Positions 1-64,000 of a stretch of DNA of 64,000 nt are shown piece by piece. Source of the DNA: Xiphydria camelus (lineage: Eukaryota > Arthropoda > Insecta > Hymenoptera > Xiphydriidae). Below the pieces are notes generated by a model. The model made no database searches, was not told where the DNA came from, and saw only the letters and a list, made by a program, of their open reading frames with translations. Numbering within the stretch: position 1 is the stretch's first letter; every line of letters starts with the position of its first letter. Location: positions 23,822,190 through 23,886,189 of the forward strand of contig OY783200.1 in the NCBI GenBank assembly GCA_963678675.1. The letters run 5' to 3'. The position numbers and the translations under genes were made by a program.

Positions 1-766
1 GGATTCACCGCGACGTAACGACTCGATTCTTGGTCTCATTCTCGCTCCTTATCTCTGTTGTTCGCGTAGTGTTTGTCGTGTGCTTCTTTTCGAATTTCCG
101 GGTGAACGTGTACACGCACATCTACACTTGACATACACCCGCAGACTCTGTTTTACAAAGGGAAGGGATAATTCTTCCAGAACACGTCGTATCTAATACT
201 CTCTCCGCGTATTCTTCTTCTCTTCACTCTTTCGCTTTCCATGCAAACGCGAACGTAGGAACGTGACGGTGAAACTGGCGGAACGACGCGTTAAAATTCC
301 AAGTCTCCGCGTCGATTTCGATCTTGTACACGGACACACACATCCACACACGTGCTTATCTGAGTACAGAGTAGCGACGACACGACTTTGTTCCGCGCTA
401 ACACACAGCTGCAGTGCGGTGTTCTTGTTTTTCGCCTAACGCAGCGCGTTTGCGACCTATCGCGGTACCGGAGAACGCCGGAGCGGTCGGGACTGACGTC
501 GAAAAGGCCGGGGCGCGATAGAAAGTCAAAGACACGTGCCGATAGCACCCCGTCATTCGTCGCTGCGGCGGTGGCTCGTTTCGAAAGATCCGGGTGAGTC
601 TCCGAGGAGAGGCACCGAAGTCAGCCGAGGCTGCTTCGTTTCGTAGCGATGCAACGGATATCGCAGGGAAGAGAGATACGAATCCTTATTCCTACCCTTC
701 GGGAGAGATGGGGGCGCGCGTCAAAGCGAATCTTGCGGTCGGGCGGAACTGAGAGGGGTGTTTTAT
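1..766 (+). promoter_or_regulatory. Probable promoter and 5' UTR of projectin
   Basis: No Ig-like or other recognisable coding sequence precedes ATG 767. A good donor (CGG|GTGAGT) at 593/594 suggests that a non-coding first exon ends there. The only pyrimidine-backed acceptor nearby (AG 645-646) would leave an intron of about 50 bp, so this donor may instead serve an alternative 5' exon. The transcription start is not identifiable by eye. Confidence 0.4.
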
Positions 767-54304
<53,538 letters not shown>

Positions 54305-55135
54305 ACCAGCACACGCTGAACCTCGATCATCGCACGTAAATCATGCTACAGGCGCGACGCGGGAACCGGCGAAAGGAGCGCGTCCCCGCGTTGCGTCGTC
54401 GTCCGCGATTCTCTCTCTCTTCCCTCCCCTCGGCGTTAAAGCCGAAGAGAGACGCGCGACGAGCACTACTGCTGCTGCTACCGCTGCTGCTAATATTAAT
54501 AATAATTCTAGGGGTAATAATATAATAATCATCATACCGCGCTATCACTGTATCATTCGACGAACGAAAAATATACGTCAGTGGACGAACGAATCACGCG
54601 CATACAGTCAAAGAGAACGATCGAATCATTTTACCGTCGCAAAAATGTACTACAAAATTTATTCTCACGGGACGTTGTGTTTTTTTTTCTCTGTGTGTTT
54701 GTCACATCGCAAATATCGTGTCGTTGCACCTGTACGATGTACCGCGAGTATAGCAAGGCGCACCTTTATCAAACGCTAATTTTTATTCGGCTTCGCGTAC
54801 GAACTGCCAAAACGCGTAACGGTTACAGATAAAATTGTACGATCGCGTGCGTTCATGTCACGATTCGACGCTCGTCGTTTGGACCGCGCGGCGAAGATAG
54901 GAAAATCCGTGCCCGCGCGCGCGCCAGCATCCTCCGAACGAACGAACGAAAGTAAACGCCGAGGGAACTCGCGTTTTCTGTCTCCCTTTCTCGCCGGCTC
55001 GCCCGAACGATCGAGCTACGAGCGCACGACCGGTACGCGTCTTCCTATTCCATGTAACCGTACACACCATCGTGTTATATATTTGTTTGAAGACTGCTTC
55101 CGTTTAAATATAAATAAAACGAATGATTCGAATAT
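54305..55135 (+). other. bt: Projectin 3' UTR
   Basis: Follows the stop and contains short CTGCTG/AATAAT low-complexity tracts near 54470-54520. A canonical AATAAA at 55113-55118 places likely cleavage near 55130-55145; another AATAAA lies at 55518. The exact end is not determinable from sequence alone. Confidence 0.6.
55113..55118 (+). terminator. Polyadenylation signal AATAAA
   Basis: First canonical hexamer after the projectin stop codon, about 810 bp downstream, in AT-rich sequence. Confidence 0.6.
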
Positions 55136-55139
55136 AACT

Positions 55140-58100
55140 TCGACTAGTCGCTATCCGTCCTTGTTGTCCTTGCATGATTTTGTCGATTTGTTGGATAACT
55201 GTTTCAATGAATGTAGAAAAAAAAATGTACATCTCCTTTCGGATGTCGAGGATTTTTATCGAGTTATAAAAAAGACCTGATAAGATTTCATGGAGGAGGA
55301 ACTTCGAAGATTACCAAAGGTTCGAGTGTAAGATGTTGAAATAAGCACAAATCAATTTTTTCAGCAAGCAAGCTGGATTCCCTCTGACATTGTCACCTGC
55401 TGAACTATCAGTGGTCTTATTGGATCAAGAGACTTCCTATATAAAGCAAGAGCACATCAATTAACTGAACAAATTTGCGATTAATATATACAAAATATAT
55501 TATCAATTCAAGGTACAATAAATTATTATCCTTATAATCAAAATCATAAATTGCAGGGGTGATAGCTGCCTATAATTCTCTCTTGAAAAGGAAAAATCAA
55601 ATATTCCCGCAAGGAAAATCGTACGCTAATATCGACATTCGGGAGGCAAAGTAGGGATATTTCAGGACTGTCGCGAAACTGAAGCACGGTCATCCTTGCG
55701 AGTGCTCCTTCGGAATTCGATGTAAAATGCAGATTATATTCAGACGAAAATTAGATAATCATATACGGAGTAGAAAAATAATTCTCATATATGTCAAGCA
55801 AAATATGAAAAATTGGAGACAAAAATAATTTCATTTTAAACAAAATGGCTTGCTATAAATCCTGCATTAATAGACCGCGATGATACAACTAAGTCGATAA
55901 TGATTCGACTAATAAATATTTGGAATATAATATAGAGGCATAATTGATTCATAGGTTTTCTCATAATAGAGAGTTTATAATATTTCATGTTTTACGGGCG
56001 CCAGGCAAAAATTGCGAGTCACACCGACACTTTCGTAGAATATAGAATAAACCTGCAAAGTAATAGAAGTTTCTATGCGCGACAATTTGCGGAGCTTTCA
56101 GACATGGTTCAGATAAGACAATACAGTAGGCGTTCCTTGCAAACTGGTACAAGTAATGACCCACACGGCTTTTACACCGATTTATCGAACCGGCGTCGCA
56201 GAATGGATGAAAAAGATATATCAATTAGATATATCAAAAATCACTGAAATAGAATTACCTTGGACAAAAACGCGGTATTTCTAAACTTGCAACGAAAAGT
56301 GCATCCCAATGCGACGCTGGTCGACGGTACCACGTTAGGGTACAAATTTTAATTTTCAGTTATACACACATGCAAAGAATAGGTCTGGCAGACTTGCGAG
56401 GCTAATTGTATTAAAAAGGATAAGTCGACCATAAGTTTTCAGCATAAATAAGCAAGTAAATTTGAGTCTCGATTATAACTAATAAGGTTTACGATCTTTC
56501 AGGAAATTAGAATTTTAATTTAATATTAAAATGACTGCTCTCTTAGAAGCAGTTGTGATTCAATCTCAGCAGCTCTGGAATATCCCAGTTTACCCCCCAA
56601 CTGACGACATTGGTTCACAACCAAACCTACAACCTCATATTTTTTTTATCATACGATACGATAAGAAAAATGTCTGCTATAACGTGAACTTTTAAATAAA
56701 AATGAAATACGTATCGAAATGTAATGAAGTAATTTTTCTTTAAATAATATTTAGCCAAAGAAGTCAAAATAGCAAATATAGAAAATTCACTCTCGCAAGC
56801 CCACTAGAGAAAGACAAGCGACAGTACAAGAGGAGGATAGTGCAAGAAGATCCGTACGACACAAAAATTCCAGTCAATTCTGAAACGATCCCCCAGTGTC
56901 AAGAACTGGGCGGAAAATTTCAGAAGAATCTCGGAAATTTCACGCGCCGTACGGAAAGGGTGTGGTGCGACGAACGGCGTCCTCTTCTTCCTGTGCGTAC
57001 GAGTAATTCGTCACGTTTCATCGCTCGACGATCGCTCGAGTTCGGAGGAATCTTCAAACACCGAGTTACGAGAAATCGTTAGCAATAAATGACAGAGACG
57101 AAATCCTCGCGATCTTGAAGTACTAAAGATCAATCCGCCCGAAGCAGACTCTGATCGGTCACACTCTCAAGCATACATTGGCCAAAAAGAAATGCGTTGA
57201 GATTCTACGGACCCTACTGATCACCTATATTTAAAAAAAAACTAATGGCCATAATCGCGAAACTCAGCGAGAGTACCTATATTCGAAAAATTCGGACATT
57301 TTCGCACTGATACATGCATTCGTTTCGTCAATCATTCTCTAATGTTGATCTTCGGTGATGATCCAATGTCGAGGGAGGAGATCTCGTCTCCACCTCCTAG
57401 CAGGAGCTGCAATACGACGCGAAATAGATACACGGAATCGCGGATTTTTTAAGCTACGGACTTTAAACCGTGACTCTCTATTGATCGTCCAAAGAAGGAT
57501 AATTGCTAATGGGTTTATCAGTCGAACTTTAGTCCCTATTATTAGCTCTAGGATGAAGGTATAAAACGAGTTGAGAAGCTACTCTGAAAGAATCATAAGC
57601 AAAGTGGATATCTGACCCTGAAAAATATCCAAGAAACGAAGCTACCGCGATTTTCAAAGAGTCCGTATCGAACTGGTAGCGATCAAGATTTTCTAGGCAA
57701 ATGAGAGAAGTAACACGTCGTTCATACAAAAGTTATGAAAGAGTAAGAAAAAACGATGTAAAACAATCAATGTTAGAAGCGTTAACGAGCTTTCGATTAT
57801 TACATTTCTTCGAGTGATGATATAAAAATAATTGAGCATCTCTTTGAAACTCGATTTTTATTAAAGAGCGCGTATTTTATAATCATGTAACGAGAACAAT
57901 TTAATTGAAATGAAAGGAAATATAGACTGCTCCGATTAAAATGCCGCTACAAATCGAGTTCTTTAATATTTTTTAGAAAAATTCAAATTCAGATGATAAG
58001 ATATAAGTGAAAAGGGATCCGCTACCAGCACCATAATACAAATCAGCTCTTTTCTTTCCATCGCCAGGATTCAGCACCTCTTAAGGGGGCTGTGGCGATT

Positions 58101-58530
58101 TTTCCATCAGTCCAAGAAGCAACAATGCAATCAATAACGCGTCCCGCGAAACGAACAAATTTCCCTGACAAAGATTCCTCTCGAATTCATCTATACGAAG
58201 AAGTATTCACCGTTCGATCAGTTATTGACTTTTGATTTCTCGAATTCAATTAATTTGCAAGCGTCGAACGGTGGTACCACCTCGCGATTATATTTGCAGT
58301 GAATTTTCGACGACAGTTATTCAAATAGCAAACGAGGAAAATATAAAACTGAGTATAAAAGTATCTTTCCAAAATGCGTCTCGTTGCAAATCCCCTAAAG
58401 TGTTAGCGTCGCGCCACACAGAGAAAGGGAGAGAATGAGCGAAGAAAAGACATATACAACGAACCCCGATTTCGGTATAGCGCGTTATTCCGCGTACCGA
58501 AAGTCGGTTTGAGGAAATCTGAAGGGGGCA
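55140..58530. other. Intergenic AT-rich sequence
   Basis: About 3.4 kb with only short, unrelated open frames and no recognisable protein, RNA gene or repeat structure. Confidence 0.6.
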
Positions 58531-58535
58531 CTCAC

Positions 58536-58595
58536 CGATGACGACTACAGTCACCGCCGTTCTAGCTCCGACGTAACACGGTAATCCAAAGTTTA
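58536..58595 (-). CDS. Possible minus-strand exon (FGLPCYVGARTAVTVVVI)
   Basis: On the minus strand, 60 bp are bounded by a strong acceptor (CTGTTTTTTGTGCAG) and a strong donor (CG|GTGAGT). One frame is open: NFGLPCYVGARTAVTVVVI, phase 1-1. The hydrophobic end suggests a membrane segment. I do not recognise a family and found no matching neighbours; it could also be a non-coding exon of a gene upstream of projectin's 3' end. Confidence 0.25.
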
Positions 58596-58599
58596 CTGC

Positions 58600-60190
58600 A
58601 CAAAAAACAGAACAATTGTGAGTCAGAGGCGTGGCTGATTGAAATACGCGAGGAAACGAACGTGGCGAACACGAAATTTCTGTATCGCGATCACCGAGAA
58701 ACTTCTAGAATTCAAATTTTCTCGAAGGATTCGCAAGCGCCACGATCGTTCTCCCGGTTCGCGAAGCTCTCCGGTTTTCGAAATGGAATTTCCGACAGTG
58801 TCTCTAGTCGTTCTATGTACTTCAACAATTTTGTCGGAAAAGCAAAAGGGAATAGGCAAGCAGGGAGCGCGAAGTGAGAGCGCGCACCTGCTACGCTAGA
58901 CCGTGCTGAAATGGCATACCCTACCGCTGTGAGCTAAACAGCTGACGTTACCTGTTCATCGCCGCGACTCGGCTGTGAGGCGCGCTCCACTTTCTCACTA
59001 TACCTACACCCCCCGACTCGGACTTTATCGCTGATGACTTTTTTAAAATGTTATTTTTAATCGTACTAACCAATTTTATTCAATACTGTTTTTCATGGAA
59101 TATAAAATTTCTCAACGAAATTTCGGAATCTCCGAATATTCAGCTACAAGCAGAGCGTGTATTTTCTAAATAGCAGCGAAATTTTTACAATCAAAGGTGG
59201 AAATTAAATTATAACACGTCACGGTGCACGCTCGTTGCATCGCCCCCTTGCGATAATCGAAACAATGCATAGAAACTTCTATTCTCGAACATCGATACGA
59301 TTTTCCCGTATTTCGAAATCCCCCCAAAAATCCCTGAACGTGATGAAAATTGCAATAAATATTACCACTGGTTATTCGTCGTGCGTACATCCGCAGCAGT
59401 AGCATCGGTCTTGGCATTCTTGATATGAAACGAGCTCTCGATTTTGCTTCTGCCTACTGCATCCCCGACGCAGCGTCTTCGCGTGGGGATTCTCTCCACA
59501 GCATCCCGACTAACACAGAATTTTTTACAGACTCGAAGGCGACAAAGTCCGTCACTCTCTCGTAAAACGAAAAACTTGCGCGTGTTCTGCACCACTTCGT
59601 GCCAACGCTTCACTGCCGTCCGAATGTTACCTATACGTCGAAGCGATACGCGGAGAAATTGTTTCCCTTGCCACGAGCTTCACGTGCCTTCGAAGGTACT
59701 TTGCGACGCGCGGAAACGATTACCGATGAAACTGCCCTCTTCGCGATTTTGCATCTCTCCGTGTCGCGAATTTCGACGCGACACCGCGACTCGAACGCGC
59801 CGAAACGACTGACGAAGACGCTTCCCCCATCACAAAAGGAAAACGCGGCACGAAGGAACTTTCTCGGAGCACGAGACCATCTTAAAATGGCCGACGAGGA
59901 GGTGTTTTTCTCATCGCGTTGGTATCTCGGCTCGCAAGGCATGCCGAGCCGATCGTTCTCCGCAGGATCGCCTCACTGTCTCTCCGAGGATAAATCCGCG
60001 CGATCCTCCCTGCCGCGTCGATACCGCTTATCCGTGAATTCAGGGTCCGACTCCATGCGCCATCCCGAACGTGCGAGAGCGTCGAAGGAACCGGCGAAAC
60101 TGCGTTTCTTCTCGCCAGTCACGTGACTTCGGCGCAGGGCCGCATCTAGATTCAACCGTTTGGCGTTCAATTCGTATTATACGCTCCAAC
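58600..60190. other. Intergenic sequence with one short open frame
   Basis: GC rises near 59440-60120. An open frame from ATG 59887 (AAAATGG context; MADEEVFFSSRWYLGSQGMP, 79 codons to 60126) is possible but has no recognisable domain. Nothing else supported. Confidence 0.35.
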
Positions 60191-60427
60191 ATATCGCTGC
60201 TTCCCGACAAGACCGTCACAGCTCAAAATTTCAGTAGAAGCATTTAAAGCTTATTAAAAATTTTAATTAGAAGCTATTGTAGAATGAGTTGCTGTCTCAA
60301 TTTAGTGGAAGTCAAACAAATTTAGACAACTCATTCTACAATAGCTTTTGATTTGAATTTGTAATAAGTTTTAAATGCTCCTACTGAAATGTTGAGTTGT
60401 CACGGTCTTGTCAAGAAGCAGCGATAT
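60191..60427. mobile_element. 237 bp hairpin MITE
   Basis: Near-perfect palindrome: ATATCGCTGCTTC...GACAAGACCGTCAC at the left and the inverted GTCACGGTCTTGTC...GAAGCAGCGATAT at the right. The centre has GCTATTGTAGAATGAGTTG and its inverse. Non-coding. No clear target-site duplication. Confidence 0.8.
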
Positions 60428-60429
60428 CC

Positions 60430-61400
60430 TGGAAGAGAGACTGCAACAAACCAGAGCACCTCTGCCAAGAGCGCCAACCATGATAAGGGTTCGGTTCGAT
60501 CTAAATTCTCCCTTGACTAACAGCTGCAAGAAAAAAATTAACAATCCGCCTTCCAGATTAATTAAATAAGAAAGATTAATTCGCAATATATTAACAATTA
60601 AAACACGAATACTTAACATACGGTCAACTTACCGAAAACTCTATCGATTGGCGCATACCACGTTATTCCTCTATTTTCAAAACAGCGTGTTTTGTACATT
60701 CTCCTCCCCAAATTAGGTTTCTAATACCGAGCGATGGAACGAGAAAGGCGGAAGTAAAATATGCGTGTTGCATACCGTAGGTCGCCAATGCTCTAATTCC
60801 GTATTTTTTAGACTGTCTCTAAACGCATTCGTTCGATGCGACAAATGCCGATCGATTATCTTTCGGGATACTCGTGATATCGCGAAATCGTCGACGGTAT
60901 CGTAATCGTTCTTCCGAGCTCATCGACTGACCGCTAAATGCATCAACCGATCGTGCAGATGCATTGGCAAATGGTTCGACGCCTTTCAGAGGCACGCGTC
61001 GTATTTATAACCAACGGCGATGTCGTAGAAAGAATTTCATGAGCATTCGTTTCACTTTGAATGAATGAATCGTCGATCGACGTAAAAGTAACGTCGTATA
61101 TCGACGTCAGTCGAATTCGAGACGACGTCATATCGATGTCGATCAACGATGCATTTCTCAGTGGAGATGCATTCATTGCAATCGGGAGGATGCTCGAAAC
61201 ATGCCAGGAATTTTTAAAACGTTAGCGCAATAAACTTGAGTATCCTCCCTATATTATATATGTAGAATCGGACGATTTAATGCTACAAATATCATTTTGC
61301 GAAGCCTAAAAACATTCATTACTTTTCATGCGCATTTAATATCGTGCAAGCGTTCGTTGTATCGTAGACATGAAAATTGCAGCGAAATGCATTGATTACA
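60430..61400. other. Intergenic sequence
   Basis: A minus-strand open stretch ending near 60523 follows a good acceptor (TTTTTTCTTGCAG) and reads LLVKGEFRSNRTLIMVGALG..., but no donor is evident before the hairpin element. The rest is unassigned. Confidence 0.4.
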
Positions 61401-61402
61401 CA

Positions 61403-62286
61403 GCTTCACAAAAAAAATCGAAAAAATGCTTCCTCTGACCAGACCAGTATATCTTTATGTTTTTGGGGTCGCTGAATCCGAATCCGGTGTCCGTTTGTCT
61501 CCATCACATCACATTTCTTTTTAATCTCAAAAAACCATCAATCTAATCATGATTTTCAAAAAGTTAATGGACTTAAACCAAATTCGCTATAGGGAGTTTT
61601 TTGGGTCGCTCATCACGAATCTGAAATCGGATTTCAAAAATTCAAGATGGCGGATCCAATATGGCGAACGAGATTTTTGAAAATCGACGGATTCATGCCG
61701 AATTTGGTATAAGGGGGTTTTTTGGGTCGCTGATCATGATCTGAAGTCAGATTTAAAAAATTCAACATGGCGGATCCAATATGGAAGACGATTTTCGAAA
61801 ATTTTGAATTTTTGTAAATATAACTTCATATTCGTCATCAGCGATCGAAAAAACCCCCCTATACCAAATTTGGCATGAATCGGTCGATTTTCGAAAATCT
61901 CGTCCTCCATATTGGATCCGCCATCTTGAATTTTTTTAATCTGACTTCAGATTCATGATCAGCGACCCAAAAAACCCCTTATACCAAATTCGGTATGAAT
62001 CCGTCGATTTTCAAAAATCTCGTCCGCCATATTGGATCCATCTTAAATTTTTGAAATCCGATTTCAGATTCGTGATCAGCGACCCAAAAAACCCCCTTAT
62101 AGCGAATTTGGTTTAAGTCCATTAACTTTTGGAAAATTATGATCTATTGATGGTTTTTTGAGATTAAAAAAAATGTGACGTGATGGAGACAAACGGACAC
62201 CGGATTTGGATTCAGCGACCCCAAAAACATAAAGATATACCTATGGTCTGGTCAGAGGAAGCATTTTTTCGATTTTTTTGTGGAGC
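61403..62286. mobile_element. 884 bp palindromic element with internal repeats
   Basis: Long terminal inverted repeats: left AAATCGAAAAAATGCTTCC...TGGGGTCGCTGAATCC; right GGATTCAGCGACCCC...GGAAGCATTTTTTCGATTT. Inside, units containing CCATATTGGATCC and GATCAGCGACCCAAAAAAC recur in both orientations. It has no transposase coding, consistent with a non-autonomous DNA element. Confidence 0.85.
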
Positions 62287-62289
62287 CGT

Positions 62290-63050
62290 GTTAGTTTAGC
62301 CGTGGACGTTTGCAAAGACGAGCAACAATGCAGGTATCGTTTAATGTGACTTAGAAACTCGTTGCATATCTCTACAACCGTCAAAAAGTCTAGTCAATGC
62401 ATGCCTATGCAGGCTCGGCAGCTATGATGCGAAAGACGTTTGCAGAAACGTTCTCCTACGCGAAGTTACACGAAACGCTCGGCTGCATTGTACCGATGTC
62501 GTTTGACAATGATTACAAGCGTAATTTATGCTTCAAATGTTAATCCTTAACTAGTATACACCTTTATTCTAACGTAACGATTTAATGCGCTTGGGGTCTG
62601 GAGTGACCCCAGTATACCAGTTATGGGTTAAAACTGTAAGAAACATTCATCGAGTTCCGTACGTAATTAATATTGCTCGGGGTATTACAGAAACATTCGT
62701 TTTAATCCGAAAAGCCCAGGAATCTTCCAGAGTTTTCGAAGCTCGTCGTGATTTATAGATATTATTTCCCTGTAGTATTTCGTAGAGGGTTATTAAACTC
62801 GTTCTTCCCTGGATAGCAAGTTGCAACATGTAAACTCACGGACACGGGTTTCAATGTGTACGAAGGTCAGGCGAGTTGGCTAAGGGATACATTGTAGCTG
62901 CGCCGTCTATCGCTCTATCTCTCTATCGACCGCACGACGCGCATATCGTGCCCTCTCGCTCGCATCGTTCGAGAACCTTCGAGAGGCTTCGGTTTTCTCA
63001 CTCGCACTCGCGGTCTTCCATTGCTCTCTCACTCGCACTCATGGTCGTGA
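62290..63050. other. Unassigned intergenic sequence
   Basis: AT-rich to mixed sequence. A short GGGGTCTGGAGTGACCCC palindrome lies at about 62594. No gene recognised. Confidence 0.5.
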
Positions 63051-64000
63051 ATTTTCGAGAATCTTCTATCCCCCACTCCCGACCACCTGTTGGCTGAACT
63101 ATATTACTGAACGCAGCGGCGATTTCGGCGGAGTCTCCCAAGGGTTGTCAGCCCACTGGTAACACGGTGGGACGCTTTTTATCTGGCTTCCTACAGGAGG
63201 TGCTCCCCCTCCTTGTCTCGGTCATCTGCTGCATCAGGCTCAATCGTTAGCACGGTTCGAGACGTTTTGGGGCATCGGCGAGAGCCGTGGGCCCGGCGAA
63301 TGCGAGGAAAGCATTCACGGGTTGCGATGCCGAGCCAAGGAGCCTGGGTGTGGGGCCCAGGGCCCCCGGAATATTCCGCGTAGGGCGACTTTATAGTCGC
63401 CTCTTGCGCCGTTTAATCCGGGCGCGATAGGAGGAAGGGTGGGATGGGTGGGTGGGTCAAGAAAAGAAGAGAGAAGAAGACGAGCGAAGACCAAGTGCCC
63501 GGCTCGACCAAGGATGGCCGGTTTTTGCATCTCCGTCGGAGATTTCCGGTGAGATTTCACTTCTTCCCGCTTTCTCTGTGTTTCGCGATGATTCGATGTT
63601 CGCGATGTGTTTCTACGATGTGTCTGCGATCGCGATGTGTTTCTGCGTTTCGCGATGATTCGATATCCTTGAAATGCGTTCCGTGTCGATTCGACCGGCT
63701 CGGAGCGAATTCTAGAGTTTCGGCTTCTATTTTCGTGGAGCTTTGCTTCGTCGAGTGATTTCCTCGGGAAAACGCGGTCGTCTCTAATCGTAGTTTTTGT
63801 TCTCCGTCGCAGGCGGAGCGAAGGAGGATGAAAAGTCCACTACACGCCCGGGCTTCGACTGGGTCGTGGACTAGGGTCCCGTCACGAAAACTATGTGGTG
63901 AGTGTTATTTATTTCTGCAATATATAATTCGATCGATCCGCGGACTCGAAAATTTGCTTATCATAGAAGTTATCGGCTTTCGCGTCGTCGACTGATTCCT
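63050..64000. other. GC-rich unassigned region
   Basis: Much more GC-rich than the preceding 8 kb, with G-rich runs (GGTGGGATGGGTGGGTGGG near 63440) and short direct repeats (TTTCGCGATGATTCGAT at about 63587 and 63649). It could be a CpG-rich promoter or first exon of a neighbouring gene, or the 5' part of a retroelement. No protein domain is visible. Confidence 0.35.

Noticed and set aside
58952..59000. Minus-strand ATGAACAG followed by GTAACG as a first exon
   Set aside because: Its phase does not fit the exon-like segment at 58536-58595 (a stop results), and no other partner was found.

Overview
The window holds one nearly complete animal gene, the giant muscle protein projectin (insect twitchin; Drosophila bent, bt), on the + strand. 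The coding part I can reconstruct runs from 767 to 54304. I placed splice junctions by eye, using GT/AG signals, reading phase and my memory of insect projectin. The joined exons keep a single open frame of 26,127 nt, or 8,708 codons plus stop if every candidate PEVK exon is used. The protein resembles insect projectin throughout. GC-rich coding exons, AT-rich introns and many small palindromic elements suggest a hymenopteran, perhaps an ant; the taxon is inference.

Layout: 1-766 is probable 5' UTR and promoter. 767-4423 (9 exons) encodes six Ig domains. 4738-17627 is a PEVK-like elastic region of about 24 exons, mostly 15-69 bp, nearly all phase 0-0 and so suited to cassette splicing. 17876-25780 encodes six more Ig domains, interrupted by a 5.5 kb intron that contains three unassigned coding-like segments. 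25790-42000 carries 14 [Fn3-Fn3-Ig] modules. 42120-47200 carries the pre-kinase Fn3/Ig array. 47313-50230 encodes the protein kinase, followed by its regulatory tail. 50493-54304 encodes five C-terminal Ig domains with a Ser-rich linker. By my count there are 39 Fn3 and 37 Ig domains. The 3' UTR has AATAAA at 55113.

What is known of the family is that projectin links the Z-band or A-band to thick filaments. The PEVK and N-terminal Ig region acts as a spring in asynchronous flight muscle, the Fn3/Ig array binds myosin, and the kinase is autoinhibited and probably mechanosensitive.

The most interesting signals are: (i) a tandem duplication of a PEVK exon with its introns, one copy having a GC instead of GT donor; (ii) a candidate internal first exon (ATG at 12494) whose phase fits only the Ig side of the PEVK region; (iii) two related hidden exons (RRPxLxELIxDWP) and an acidic exon in the 5.5 kb intron; (iv) dense R-R-x-S phosphorylation-type motifs in the PEVK region; and (v) an exact 312-bp-period array of hairpin repeats in the intron that splits the kinase.

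From 55.2 to 64 kb the sequence is mostly non-coding, with an 884 bp palindromic element, a 237 bp hairpin element and a few weak hints of exons of another gene.
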